A DNA stretch of 64,000 nucleotides. Origin: Isoetes taiwanensis (taxonomy: Eukaryota; Streptophyta; Lycopodiopsida; Isoetales; Isoetaceae). Both the position numbers and the translations under genes were made by a program. The notes below the pieces were generated by a model, which worked only from the letters and a program-made list of their open reading frames with translations, did not search any database and had not been told where the DNA came from. Shown here one piece after another: positions 34,749 through 47,468 of the stretch (the stretch's first letter is position 1; every line of letters begins with the position of its first letter). The stretch is from positions 1,721,712-1,785,711 of the forward strand of contig JAJEKV010000093.1 in NCBI GenBank assembly GCA_021234155.1, written 5' to 3'.

Positions 34749-34968
34749 TCACAAGCACCCTTCTAACAATTGTTACTGACATACATGTTGACGACCTTAA
34801 CAGATTATATAAGATGCATAATACAAGTAAGCCAAAGTCTAGATAGGGGCTGAGAACAAAAAGCTTACCTCGTTTTGGAGATAAGACTCCCAGCAATCGC
34901 TCAAAAAGATTAATATGCCGCATATGGGATAGGGTTCCCACTATAGGTATAATGAAGCATTGTATGCT

Positions 34969-36689
34969 TCACACTTTCTTCCCCTTATGATTAGTTTCAG
35001 AAAGAGAATGTTCATGGAGTATCTTCGCAATTACTCCGGGAACAAAAGACACCTTCTTCTGCTGCTGCTTCCCCTTTTTCTTTTGCAGCCCACCATAAGA
35101 GGGGTTTGTGACACCTTCCTCTTCTCCATCAGCCACTTCAAGGGCCTGATCTTGGCTGGAAACCACAACTGCCACCTCATTTACTTCCTTAACAAAGGCG
35201 TGGCCATCTCCACACTCTACATCTGCCATCTCACCTATTCCATCCACAACTGGAGGGAGGGCTTCAATTGATATTTCTGACATCTTCAAATCTGCAGCCA
35301 TGTGTTTATTGGGTTCGGTATTAAAGTATGCTACTCCATTGTGCATGAGTTTATCAGAGGTTAAGACCTCCATCTGAGCGGACGAAATTGCCTGGATGGT
35401 GGACGAAACTGGCTGCATGGTGGCCACAACTGACTTGGGAATAGTTGATGCTGACTGTATACTTAGAGCTGGCTGAGTTGTGGTGATTTGGAATCAGTCA
35501 ACGCTGACTGGGTGGTCCCTATCGGATCCAAGATTGGTTGGAGACGTGTCACCTCTCCATTAGGTAGTAAGTCTGTGTCTGGTCCAGGGAGAGTAGAGAC
35601 CACAAGAGGCAATTTTGGAGCATTGCTTTCAAGTATCACAGGTCCCTTTCGAGATCCCTCTATTGCTGCACCCATACAGTTGCCATCATCACATTCTTCT
35701 GCAACAATTTGACCACTTGGATCAAGGACCAGATTAGCAGGGACTTCATTAGGCTGCTCCTTCTGCAAATTGTTCTTGGTACCAGAACATTCTCCAACAT
35801 AATAATTTGTGTCAGCACCTCTTATAGATAAAAAACCACCTCGGTCTCTCCGAGCATTAGAAAAACCTTTCCCTTTGCCTTTGGCGGGTCCAGAAACTAG
35901 AGTGAAGCCATCCTTGTCCATATCAACCGCTCCCTTCTCTTTGGAGGCAGTTAAATCAGGTACAATCTGTTGTGGCTCTCCTGGGACAACACAAATAACA
36001 GAAGCATGGACCATTGCCCCACACGTAGTACAAGGAGGAGGCAGACCCGAAGTCAAGAGCTTAAACACAATTTTTTTTCCCTTATAGCCTATAAAAGTAA
36101 CATGCTCCGGGATGGCGTTGAGAATATCCATGGATATACAAACCTTGGGGGCCTCATTACTACTCGTACCCATTGAGATATATTCACCAAGAGAGGCTGC
36201 AATTAATTTGAAGGCCTTCTCTGTCCAGTATTCAGATCTGAGGTTACTAAGGGAGACCCAAACAGGATAGTACAGAGCATCTGGATTAAAGGGATCAAAT
36301 TCCTCATGCCACCTTTGAAGAAGGCCATTCAAATTCACACTTTTTAAAAAGAACATTTGCCACAAAGAACTTAATGAAGATAGATTAAAATTTAAAAGCC
36401 TTGGTGGAAACCTTGCTCTACATACTCGTTCCAACACTTTAGTGATCTCTTGGAGGGTTGGTTTACCCCTTATGATCTTACCAATGAGGCCAAGCTTGTC
36501 AAGACGACGTATACGATCTGCTACCTCAGGAATATACAAGGAGATACAACCATCTTCTGGGTCAGCTTGGGGCCCCTCAAGGTCGGACACACATGGAATA
36601 GTCTTCGACCCTCTATCTATTGGGTGAGGATCTGCCATCAACATCAGTAAAGCTCTAACCAGTATGGACTCTCCAGCCAAGAAGGGCAA
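34969..36689 (-). pseudogene. LINE B ORF1 (DUF4283-like, CCHC)
   Basis: A 408-residue open part (36689-35463) followed by a one-frame jump into a further 152 residues (35427-34969). The likely original start is the Met at about 36640 (MADPHPIDRG), because upstream residues look like another frame. The core reads DALYYPVWVSLSNLRSEYWT and AFKLIAASLGEYISM, the DUF4283 W-V-L and 'IA--LG' landmarks. CTTCGAMVHASVIC is an exact C-X2-C-X4-H-X4-C zinc knuckle. The rest is low-complexity and acidic, ending in a Lys/Gln-rich tail. It should bind element RNA. The frameshift near 35460 suggests decay. Confidence 0.8.
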
Positions 36690-37470
36690 ACCACCAAAGC
36701 TTGAGATGGTAACACTGATGGATCAGCAAAAAGCAGAAATCTAATGGTACGTCTAACAACTGCAGGATCACCTTGAATCAACAGACCACCTAGGCAGTGA
36801 AACTGATCTGGGAAGAGAGATCTACTATCTAGAATTGTTACCGAAAGCTCGTCAACTGGCCCCTCGATCCAACCCCACCACAAGTAAACACCGTTGGTTA
36901 GGATGACTGAGCGAAAAATGGAGACAAGACGACTAACAGAGTTGGCAGTAGAAAGATATGATATCTGGCTAGAGGCAGAGGATATGAACTCACTAGAAGG
37001 CATTACCTCATACACGATAAAGCTCAACAGATACCATTTCATTCAGAGAGTGACAGAAAACCATGAACAAAGCTGTTACAGGTCGATCTTCTCCAAGATA
37101 AGCAATTTTTAGTTCAGAAGCAGTGGCCTGTTGATCCAAGGAAATAGAAGACTGGACACCAGAGAAGTAGAGATCCGGAAAGATGTGCTCATCAACTAGC
37201 ATACCCCAAAGCTCATAAGAGGAGCCTTGAAGCCAGCCACAGCAGACCTCGTTCCCAGCAAATATCAAAGCAAAATATCTACTAAACTCTGATACTGGAG
37301 AGGGAGAAGAGATGGAGACGAAGCAGAACTAGAGCATAAGAGAGCCAAAGGCAAAGGAAGTCCCATAGAACAAAGAGGAAGATGAAAAAAATGATCCATC
37401 AGTTGAGGATTTATAGCAGGAATTGAAATGATTAGGAGGGCCTGCATGTACAGAAACCAAAAAGAAATCC
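36690..37470 (-). other. LINE B 5' region with two similar open pieces
   Basis: Two minus-strand frames (37268-37008 and 37042-36644) share a weak pattern: W-I/L-x-G...EL...D...FPD, seen as CCGWLQGSSYELWGMLVDEH and WWGWIEGPVDELSVTILDSR. This could be an old internal duplication in the leader or in the N-terminal part of ORF1. The evidence is by eye only. Confidence 0.3.
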
Positions 37471-37799
37471 ATAGGAATGGATTACAAATCTATAGGCTTA
37501 TAGGCTTGGACCAGAAAAGGAACGGCACCCAGAAGGACAAAAAAGAACCTTTTGCCAAAGAAAAGGAAGAACCTGAACCTATTTTGGAGAAGGAAAAGCG
37601 TGAGAAAGAAAAAGGGAAGATCAGTCAAAGAAAGGCCAGAGAAAGCCAGACAGGAAGAAGGACGCAACAACGACTACTGCAACTGCCAGTGTCTGCAAGA
37701 TCTTCTGAGGACTGCCTTCATCAATCAATTCAACGCAGCCATGGCCCGCAGGCTCTGAAAAGAGAAGAGCTTTGATTCTTCAAAGCTGGTTCTGCATTT

Positions 37800-37983
37800 C
37801 CCCTATCGGGGGGATCTTCGCTACCACTAAAAACTCTTCAAAAAGACTTAACCCTGGATTAGGAAGCACGATGTTTGCCCCGCCAGATTCCAGAGATCCG
37901 CCCCTATGGGGGATCTTCGCTACCACCGAACTCTTCAGCAAAGACTTAACCTACTGATTAGGAAGCATCTAATGTTTGCCCCC
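37800..37983. repeat. about 82-bp tandem duplication with spacer
   Basis: Copies at 37800-37881 and 37901-37983 share CCCCTAT-GGGGGATCTTCGC, ACTCTTCA, AAGACTTAACC and ATTAGGAAGCA, ending in GTTTGCCCC. The second copy runs into a C run (about 37979-37988). Confidence 0.85.
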
Positions 37984-38029
37984 CCCCCATCGACCGCCCG
38001 GTCAGGTCGTTAACTTTCTCTCTCCTCTC

Positions 38030-38064
38030 ACTAGCGCCTAGGTGATCGCCTCCTAGGTGCTAGT
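38030..38064. repeat. short hairpin
   Basis: ACTAGCGCCTAGG and CCTAGGTGCTAGT are inverted copies (12 of 13 bases) around a 9-base loop. Confidence 0.8.
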
Positions 38065-38893
38065 TACTTATTGAGTCAATGGGTCAAGCAGATATGGAAA
38101 ATTAAAGGAAAGGGTAGCAAAGTTGATAATTGAGGTAAGCTGCCAACAATTACTGTTGGCATAAGAGTATTGTGATGGAGAAAGCCATAGCTAAGCTCCA
38201 GAAATGGAATTCTATAGGCAAATTGATTCATGATATTACATACTGAGCAAGAATGTTAGGGTTGGAATAAGAAAGAGAAAGCATGTATTACAAACATGAA
38301 TGGATCGGGGATTGGTTTCTCACAAGCTTGAAGTAGAAGTCTGGAGGATGAATGGAGCTACATGGGAGCAAATTAGATGTACATATTGCCGTAGGTCCAC
38401 TTGTGAAGACAAGAGGCATGCTTTTGTATTTGCGGGACATATACCTGTCATTTCTTTATATGAACTACTATTGAAAATGTTGCTTATTCAAATGAGTGAC
38501 TATTTTGTGAATGATAAAAGTACAAAGAATAGAATAGAGTAGATGAGAGGAGAGAAGATGAGAATAGATAGATATTACTTTAACGTCCAGAGGAACCACA
38601 ACGGGCCATTGGACGGACCTATACATAGTGCGACCCTGAGCAATCTCGAACTCGACCTGGTGCATAACTTGGTGCAAGAAGTTCATGCCATATAATTGTG
38701 CCAGCTATGGTAAGGTCTGTACAAAATGCGAGCTCGATTTACCGAACCCTTGTTTTCCTCTCTGATCATTTTCTGAGTATATCCTAAAATGAAGGGATTA
38801 AGCATTTCGAATCTCTACTTGATTAACAAGGCAGCAAAAGCCTTCCCGAATTAAGCTTTGTAAGTTTTGGGTATGGCCGTCTTTTTTCTCTTT
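38065..38893. other. spacer
   Basis: No gene recognised on either strand. Confidence 0.35.
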
Positions 38894-39033
38894 GTAATTA
38901 CGACTAGTCTTCCTTATTCAGCCCATTGACATGGCATTGTATTTGACCATTGAATGTGTGAATTGGAGGGTCAAATTTGATGCCACATCAAAAGGTAGAT
39001 TAAATAAGCCAAGGAAGGTGCCCGGTAATTATA
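38894..39033. mobile_element. about 122-bp MITE related to the one at 18.6 kb
   Basis: Foldback sequence: TGACATGGCAT...TTTGACC on the left mirrors TGATGTGGCAT...TTTGACC on the right, with outer CTTCCTT/AAGGAAG ends. Flanking 9-mers GTAATTACG (38894-38902) and GTAATTATA (39025-39033) agree at 7 of 9 bases, consistent with an old 9-bp target duplication. Arm sequences resemble the 18641-18764 element. Confidence 0.6.
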
Positions 39034-39559
39034 GTCAATATGTTTTTCACACATTGTGCATTTTCAACTTCGTAAATTATGCGGATTCAAGAGGTGTCTA
39101 ATTTGGTTAAAACCATCGATTGATCAAATCTAATAATCGTACATGTTGCTCCAGACATCAAATAGTCGTAGAGCAAATAGTAGAATGTATCTGCCATTTC
39201 TTTCTTGAGATTCGGTCTCCAGATGCTCTTCCAAGATGGGAAAATGTTATTTCATTCCATTAAAAGATCTCATTTATAATGCATAACAAGGTTTCAGTAG
39301 AAAACCAGAGCTATAAACTAGAATAAAATAAACAAGAACATGCTGAAGAAAGGATACAAGGTCCATTTGTATTGCAAATGCTCATCAACTGATCAGGAAG
39401 TACTAAATTTTTTTAACTTCATATGTTCTTCGCAATTTAGCAATGACGTATTAAGTGAGATGTGGGATTTGGATGAAAAAAACATAGCTAGATGGAGATC
39501 TACCAAAAATAATATTGTTTAGCAGAAGACTTTGAAGATATTTGGACCCACGTTTTGTG

Positions 39560-41760
39560 TGATTTGTTTTTTTTTCTTGAAGGACGAACAAAAAGTTTAT
39601 TAATCAGCAAGAATAAGTGCAAAATGAATATTTCTCACTAGTTGTGTAAGCACAAGAGGGTGCTGCTGGAACACGAGCCTGTGACACCATGTGCTTAATC
39701 CATACTAGATAAGTAAAGGAGATAAGTCTCTGCTTAAGAGTCTAACCGAATTGAACCTATAACGGCGTCAAGTCCGATGTAAATACTGGAATCTCAGGAG
39801 ATTTTGAAGATGTATCCTGGGCCTGCGACAAGATAGACTATCTTCAGCCAAATCAGCCCACTGAAGTGGAGCAAAGCGACCATATGCAACAGGAGGACCA
39901 GAATCACGCATAGCAAGTGATGAGGAGAGTTGAGATGCAGAGGTGTTAAAACTCTTAGCTGACTTTCGAGGTCGATGAAGAGCAGGTGGATGTTTAGGTG
40001 GAGGGTGGGCACCACGACGATCAATGTCCATGTACTGCCCACAAGCCACTTCAACTTGCTCTTGCAACCTTTAAATCTCATCTAGCCTTTGCCTCTATTG
40101 ATCCAGCAGCAGAGGCGTAGAACCAGCGGCTGGAATAGATGTAGAGGAAGTCATAGGGGGACAAGAGACGTCCATGGAAGAAGGAGCAGAGCTAAGAGTA
40201 GGATTTGTAGCAGAGGCAACTGGAGAAGCTTGCTGATAAGACTTAAGATATTGAGCAAAAAGAGGGGCCTCAGGTAACATGAGAGCCAGCTCTGGGCCTT
40301 TTAACAATCGTAGCTTGAACGGAAAGAACACGGATCCACTTTGAACAACAATTATCTGAGGCAGATCACGATGAATGGGGCGTGCTTGTAATGCCATTGG
40401 TTATAGCATATTGCAGGTGAAGTCCAATCTCACTAGCAATAGAAAAAATGAACTCAGAATCCTAAAACTCTGGAGGAAAATCTTCAATAGCAATCTGGAA
40501 TGGGGCACGTAAGGCATCTGGCTTACCTAGAAAAGAGCCAGGAACATACTGTTGATACAACAAGAAATGTTTCCACAAAGGATCAACACCTCGTTCTATG
40601 AGTTAAGCCACTGGCTCAGGAGACTCAAACATCAGGAAAAAACAACATTGATCTCTGGCTACGAGCTTGATAGAGTGATTTGCAGGAAGCCTTAATTTGT
40701 GTAGATGCCCAGGTAATCAAGATCCAATGCGCTTCAAATCCAAGAAGGGGCCAGTGAAGTAACAAACAACAGAGCATGCAAGTAATTGCTCCACATGACG
40801 ATAGTGAATCTCATGACTGATCTGCACTACAGGGGCCCCAAAGCGCTCAAAGGTTGACCTGCATTCCTGCCATAAAAAATTTCGGCTGGTGGTAACAAAA
40901 TATACATGGAGTCCTGCTTGGCCTACAACTGCCGAAGATAGGATGCAACTTCCTTCTTATTATTGTCCACCATGGTGGCAATGGCCTCTGAGACACGAAT
41001 TGAGGTGGCTGGAGATGACACACCTTTACATAGCCACTCAGAAAAGCGGACACCTATAACCCTTGCCACTGTGTCAGAAGACCTCCAAGGTGTAGAGGTC
41101 GAGACATATGGCGTGGTTGAAGAAAAAGGTATCCCAGGCTTGTTCGAGAGAAGAGGGGGAAAGTCCTCCTGTCTTGAGGAACCTCCAACGTGCGTTGGAT
41201 GTTCTTGTTGTTCAGAAGGGCCTCCTTCATGTGAGAGACTCCCAACATGTGTTGGGGATGCAACCTGTATCACACACTTCAGAGCAGGAGCTACTAATCT
41301 CATTTGTTCTGAAGAACTTCCAACATGTGTTGGAGGTGCCTTTGGAAGTACCAACTTTCCAGAAGAGCTTTCCAGGGTCACCTGTACCACACTGCCCCTA
41401 GAATCATGAGACATAGGGTCAGACGCTGGAATAACAGTCTGAGAAGAGGAGAGAGTGGAAGCTGCTGCCTCAGTGGAACTAGGTACACATATTCTACTGG
41501 AAGGAACTAGAGCATGAGGCAATGCCAACGGATTGAGATGCATAGAAGCCTGCCTCTCCTGCCCCTCAGATCCAACTGCCATTGAAGATATCAAACTCTT
41601 AGGAGAAGAAGGGGCACCTTCACGAGCCAGTTTATGGGCATCTCGAATACTAATCTTTGGAGAATCTAGAGCATATCCCCTTCCATTATTGAGGAGCGCT
41701 TAGAAGGACTACGAGTTGCTTTTGCCATCTCCACTAAAAGGGGCCGAGATTTTAGAGCTC
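39560..41760 (-). pseudogene. decayed retroelement ORF1-like region
   Basis: The minus strand starts with an ATG at about 41729 (MAKATRSPSKRSS), then after a frame change SPKISIRDAHKLAREGAPSS leads into a 223-residue open part (41594-40923). That part is rich in Ser, Pro and Val and has three spaced PTHVG-S units. Downstream, broken frames give YRHVEQLLACSVVCYFTGPF, LPGHLHKLRLPANHSIKLVA, RGVDPLWKHFLLYQQYVPGS and a Pro-rich C-terminus (RGAHPPPKHPPALHRPRKSA). The strand ends in an A-run at 39575-39567 preceded by TTAATAAACTTTTTGTTCG, which looks like a LINE 3' end. No endonuclease or RT follows, so it resembles an ORF1-only LINE derivative. The family is not certain. Confidence 0.45.
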
Positions 41761-42571
41761 AACAGTCCCCCACAAAAGAGTAATTTCTAATAAATATAAG
41801 CATTGAAAGTAGCATTCCACGATCTTTCCAACGAGCCGAAGCACGCCTAAACCTGCCACCAAATGCAGGAGTTATGGCAAAAAGACGATTGCCGCCAAAC
41901 CCTAATACTGCCAATAAAGGGCCGGAGTTGTCAAGCGATTTTTTGCTGCCAAAATAGTCTAATCATCATATAAATACATATCAACAGAAAGAGCACGCAA
42001 TGAGCTTTCCAAAGAGCCCAGAATTACTCAAATCTGACAGGGGAATCAAAAGTTATGTGCAAATGAACGGGGCTAAAACCCTAGGCGCCATCACCAACGC
42101 CCTTCAGCCAAAAAATACCAGGCCCAGGAGTAATCTATTCTGGGCCGATTTGTGTGGTTTGTCAAATTCATTTCTTCTCATTTTTTCTTTCTCGAATAAA
42201 AAGATGTTAGGTGTTTTTATTTGATGGTTCCAACTTTTATGGTTTCACATTTCATGAACTAACACTTCCGTTTTTATGTTCCTAAATTTTTTTCAGACGT
42301 ATATACATCTATGCCATAGCTGGTTCCATCGCCTTTTTCCTAAATGCTGAGAGCTTGGAGCAATTATGTATCTATCAACATGAAAATCAGATGTGAGAGG
42401 AGTCCTTTCAAGTCTGCTTGTGATGTTGTGACATGTATGTGCTGAAATCTATTTTATTTTGTGCTTCACCGCTAATGTGCACGTGTTCATAAATTCATGA
42501 TCTGCTATATGCAGATCATCTCGTTCATCTCCATAAATTGTAAACTCTTACTTGTCTTTGAATGTCTTGGA
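41761..42571. other. spacer, probable leader of the minus-strand element
   Basis: No gene recognised. The part up to about 42150 may be the 5' leader of the decayed ORF1-like element. Confidence 0.3.
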
Positions 42572-43000
42572 CACTACAAGAGAAGGGGCCAATTAGTGTC
42601 ACCTTTTGTGTCGATTTTTTGCCTATAATTGCAACTCAAAATTTTTTAATAACTGACGCTATGAGTGACACATAGTACTGACACTAATGTAGCAATGAGA
42701 ATGTCACATATATTGTCAACACTTTTGTCACCTATAGTGTCAGTCCCAACACCACCTATGACGTCATAGATATCACCTATAAAGTCAACTATAATGTTAC
42801 TATTAACTGCAGTCATAGAGTCAACTATAGAACCACATATAGCATCATCTACAGTTTCACATATAACGTCATTCATAATGCTAAAATTATTGTCATGTAT
42901 AAGGTCACTAGTAATACCACTCAGGATGTTAAAATGTTCGTCACTAGTTAAGCCTTAAAATGTTCGTCACTAGTTAAGCCATACATACTGTCATCTCTAG
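42572..43000 (+). mobile_element. CACTA-like terminus with 12-bp subterminal array
   Basis: CACTACAAGAGAAGGGGCC at 42572 matches the usual start of plant CACTA (En/Spm) elements. It is followed by a long run of degenerate 12-bp units (about 42650-42985) with consensus close to GTCANNTATANN, as subterminal repeats bind CACTA transposases. No matching right end or transposase was found in the window, so this may be a truncated or very diverged copy. Confidence 0.5.
42650..42985. repeat. degenerate 12-bp tandem array, about 27 units
   Basis: Phasing the sequence in 12-base steps puts GTCA at the same place in most units (GTCAACTATAAT, GTCAACTATAGA, GTCATGTATAAG, GTCACTAGTAAT). The array therefore reads as a 4-residue repeat on the minus strand. 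The right part contains a perfect 26-bp tandem duplication (42929-42954 and 42955-42980). Confidence 0.75.
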
Positions 43001-43157
43001 GACCACCTGTCGTTATTTTTTCAATATGAATGTCATTTATTTTGTCAATGTTAACGTTATTTTTTGATCTATTGTTCTTATTGAAGATTGCCACATATAA
43101 TGCCATTACTTTATGTCACTAAGTCATATTAGTGCAATGTCTTTTACCGAAGTACTA

Positions 43158-43182
43158 TTTTTTTTTTTTTTTTTTTTTTTTT
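43158..43182. repeat. poly(T) run
   Basis: 25 consecutive T, about 180 bases after the 12-bp array. Confidence 0.9.
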
Positions 43183-43261
43183 ATTGTGATTAAATGATAT
43201 TCCAAGATGGCTACATGCATGCTATGCATGGTCAAGCAGGTACGTGGTGGAGCATGTGCCA

Positions 43262-43305
43262 TATTTTCAAAACATGTTGTGCACATTTTCAAAACTTGTT
43301 GTGCA
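43262..43305. repeat. 22-bp tandem duplication
   Basis: Two adjacent copies of ATTTTCAAAACWTGTTGTGC plus AC, differing by one base. Confidence 0.8.
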
Positions 43306-43565
43306 CGTTTGGCTCCAAATTGTTATTCTTTTCTTATTTCTCTTATGTTTGGGAATAATATTGGAATACATAGATACTACTATTTGAAAACATTGTATGT
43401 TGACCCTATTGCTTAATAGATCACATCAGTTTGATCTTATGAGACCTTAGAACAAGGTATGTCAAATTTATAGAAAAGCACTTACTTTTTAATTATGGGA
43501 TGGCATGGCATGTTTGCCAAGTGTCTCACTTTTAGAAAATGGTTGCATGCATTCATTTTCACAAG

Positions 43566-43623
43566 AGAATATTTTAATGGGACTCAAATTGTACAAATTA
43601 GAATATTTTAATGGGACTCAAAT
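43566..43623. repeat. 34-bp period duplication
   Basis: AGAATATTTTAATGGGACTC followed by AAAT occurs at 43566-43589 and 43600-43623. Confidence 0.85.
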
Positions 43624-45158
43624 GTCATTTGCAAAAATGGACCATGTAGGTTTGAAATTTTATATTTATATTATAAAAAAGACATGTCTATTTTATGGCT
43701 GATAATGGAGGTAGTTATCACCATTGTGGCATCCTTTCTTCTCTTCAACGACAAACAAGGAGAGCGCCTTCTTGCCGCTTCATTTCATAAGCACTATGAT
43801 CAGGATGGCACAAACCTTGCCGATGCATAGCACAAGCTGCAGCTTTAGCATGATGAGGCGCAATGGATCGATATAAACCACCTTTTTTTTGGACAAAGCC
43901 CACATCAAGAACACTTCTCAGGTGTGGCCTTTTGTTCCCTAAATCATCTTGTTATGTGGCTACAGATCTTAGGAATAAACTTTTGGATCACAAACTTTCA
44001 TTTGAAAGCGGTAAGGGCATTTAGGTCTGATTCCAGAAATCAATTCTTGATGCAGCATTTTTTTTAAAAATCAGACTGTTTTTACTTGAAATGGTAGAGC
44101 ATATGTTGCCGTTTCCGAAACATATAATTAATAAAAAAACAGAGCTTCCTACAGAGAGTTATGCCATTTTTTCTAAGAGCTGTAATTTTATGGCAGCAAG
44201 TACTTTCTTTGTAATTTTGGCATACCTAGATTTGGTTTTTTGTAAAGATTGATGAGTTCATATGCATATGAACTTATAAGCCATAAGCTTTAAGAAATGT
44301 ATGTAATTAGCTTTTCTAAACAGGTTTTGAGTATTTGCATTGTAATTTGAGTACTAACGCATGCTCAAAGTCTATGGCTTGTTTAATGATGCTCATGTAA
44401 AAATCTTGATCCACTAGTATTTGGAGGATTGATGATGCTAACATAAAGATTCACATTTTGTTTAGCATTTTTTATTGAAAATAGATGGATACAATACAAC
44501 TAGGTGAAGGGCGAAAAGCCATGAAGTCTTATTGCTTACACCCGCTAGGCGCTTTACATTTACCCTTATCGGGCTAACTTGTAATTGGTTTGGTTTGCGG
44601 GTAACCAAGACTTCATCTCTTAGAAGTATTATTTTCAGAATTGGTGACTTGAAGATATGATTATAGACAATCATTCTTATACTTTGAGGAAGATCTACAT
44701 ATTGGTGAGATCCTTCCTTTTTGGATTATCCATATATACAAAGCATTAGGTTGAAGTAAAATTTGGACACGTGTTTAAAACGATAAGCCTGCATAGTTTG
44801 TGGGTTAATGTTTGAATGATAAGGCTGCATAGTTTGTGGATTACTAATGTAATTGAGAACAAGTAATTTAAAACATGTATTTGACCTGTATGAACATGCA
44901 CAGTTCTGTAAAGACATACTAAAAGGTCTTTATCAAGTATATTATTTTGGTCTTTTAATTTATAAAAGAGTCATATTTGCTGTTCAAGGCTTATAAGATT
45001 AGGCTAGTTTTGTATGCCTTGATAAGTATCGTGGACCATGGATGTGGAGTACCATCTTGGATTAGCCTAGTCCATGTATGGCTGGATAAGTCTACCAAGG
45101 GATTGACCGAGGTAGATACTCATGCTAGTATGGCTTTTGTCTGAAGCTAGTTTGGGTG

Positions 45159-45193
<35 letters not shown>

Positions 45194-47468
45194 CGTCAAA
45201 TCATCTTTGTGGGAGTATTATTTGTGTCCATTTTTTTTAGTGGTTTGTGGTGGTTTGAAATTCAAAGATTCTGTGGAATCTTCTACATCGGTGGCGTGGA
45301 TTATTTCGAAACATAGCTTGCAAGATATATTTTCTGCAAAACCACAAATACTAGTGGAGAACAACCTTCAAGAAATAGCTGCAAATCCATAAACAAGCAA
45401 GCTATATAATTTCCAAATCCACAAACAAACAAGAAACCATACCTCTAAAACTGCAAATTACGCACGAAATCTTATTGTAAAATTGTTAATCCAGAAATAA
45501 GCAAACTATATATTCTGCAAATCGACAAGAGAATCCTTGATTGTAAGACTGCAAAATCGAAAATGCAAAACTTGACTAAACTACGAGCTTGACACAGTTG
45601 AAGCTGAAGTGGTTCTACATTCTGTGCCAGGTATGACATGGTTGTCAAATGAATACATGAACAATTATTGGTGTAGGTCTGAGCACAAACAGCAACAAGG
45701 CTGAGCAAACTATGCAAGAATGGCATATCTACAGCAAGCTTGTTTGGGTTTGGCAGAGGATAAGCCAAAAATCTTCCAGGCTGGTGATCCCATATTGCAC
45801 TGAACTACAGCTGCAGCTCCATCGGTAGACATCGGTAGCAAGAGAAATGTGAAATGGCATGATATCTGTATTTGAGAAATTCGCTTTGAGTGGGTTTCTT
45901 GCACCTCAAACTGGTAGGCTATTCCGGTACAGGTACTTTAAGCAAGCAATCCCATTTGAAAGCACAAAGTCTGCATTTTATGCCCTATGAATCAAAGCAA
46001 AAAAGAAAAACAACAAGAAGGTCAGGTTCATCATAGCCACAGTCTGCCACAACAAACAAGAAACAAAACATGAAGCTGAAGAACAGAAGTTTGTGTTGCG
46101 GCCGCTGAGGGCATAGATAGAGGCAGCCACGAGAAATCTAGAGAAGAAAACTGCTTGGAATCTAAATTAAACAAGCCCTCCGCTTCAAACCAAAGGCGCC
46201 GAACGCTCTGCTCCAACCATGCCACCGACATGCCACCGACATGCCCGCGGCCTGCCATAGCAAATTTAGGGAAAGGGAAAAACTCTGAAAGACAGTATAT
46301 ATGCCATGTCATATTTATACGAAAATGATACAGTACAAAAGTAAAACATAACCTAACCATTGCACATAAGACTCTTAAATTAATAAAAAAACTAATAAGG
46401 GTGTGTTCACACCGGAGTAGGTTGTGCAATGACTTTTTTCTCCAGTTTGTTGAGTTTTTTTTTTTTTGGGTCAAAATAGGTGATTTTTTTTTTTGGTAAG
46501 GTAGTTTGCCTACAGTAAAAGATGCTCGAAATTAGAAGAGCTTGAAGGCCGCGTGGAGTAGTGCGCAACATATTTTCTATCTCCAAGTTCTTTGTTTCTA
46601 TTTCATGCTTCTTTAGCTATGGCAGGTATCGGGGGCTCTGTTGCAGAGCTATGGATTGTTATATTTTTTAGTTGTTTGTCCTAAGAGCAGTAGAGTCGGC
46701 CAGGGTTGTTTGTGTTGAGAGCCACTAAGTGTTTTCCCAAGGCACTTCTTCTTCTATAGCGTTGTTTGTGTGCCTCTTCATGTTTTATTCTTTGGATCTT
46801 GTTCTCTCTTCCTTAATCGGGTTTCGGTACCATAAGCAAGAGGAAACACAGGTTCCGGTTCTCACATTGCTTGAAACGAGATTCTGGTACCGGTTCTGTG
46901 GTTGCCATGTGTACGACTTGCCTTTTTCCTTGCTTTCTAATGTTTCGCAAACTAGCATAGCCATTTTTTTGTTTCCCCACCATGTAGCGATTAGATTAGA
47001 ATGCACTTAAAATGCACCAAGCACCGGGTGGGTTCATACCAGAGAGATATATTTAGTTAAGTTAAAAAAATCCACATAAATTGGATTCACAGTAAACTCT
47101 CTTGAAGTTTCTTCAAGTCAAAGGGTTTAAACTTTAATGGTTGTAGTTAAATTTAGCTTAACCCCCATCACAGTGGTTTTGGTACGTTAAAAGTTAACTA
47201 GGTGTTAACATTGAGGAATAACTTAAGGAGAAGATTTCGATGGCAATGTAGCTGAGAATTTCTGCAAGAACATCCTAAGCTCAAGCGTAGACCAATCAGG
47301 AACCCGTCATCCAAAAATCTGCAAATATACTTTTATAGATGCGACTTTGTGTGTCCAATATATCGACATTGCAACATAAATTCCTCAATTGTGTCAAGAA
47401 TGGTTTCTTCTTCCAAGCATCTTTTGAGCAATTGGAGAATCAATTGGTTTAGCAAGATTTCCCTAGAT
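43624..47468. other. AT-rich spacer with simple repeats
   Basis: No gene recognised. A run of 31 T at 45161-45191 and an imperfect 36-bp tandem duplication at about 44783-44850 (GCATAGTTTGTGG in each copy) are the visible structures. Open frames between 45.4 and 47.0 kb on both strands have no motifs and are not called. Confidence 0.4.

Larger units (their letters stand above)
29421..37470 (-). mobile_element. LINE B, L1-type, nearly full length
   Basis: On the minus strand: a 5' region with several open pieces, ORF1 (DUF4283-like with a CCHC knuckle), a 1.4-kb inter-ORF region with a 374-aa frame, ORF2 (endonuclease, RT, C-terminal zf-RVT-like finger) and a 3' A-run at 29440-29421 interrupted by one base. 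Only a few stops and frameshifts are present, so the insertion is younger than the other retroelements here. The 5' limit is approximate. Confidence 0.88.

Noticed and set aside
40963-41409. 148-residue + strand open frame
   Set aside because: It is the complement of the minus-strand ORF1-like region, whose repeats (PTHVG) and continuity downstream favour the minus strand.
42646-42876. 76-residue minus-strand frame with a 4-residue period
   Set aside because: The period comes from the 12-bp DNA repeat; there is no independent evidence of coding.
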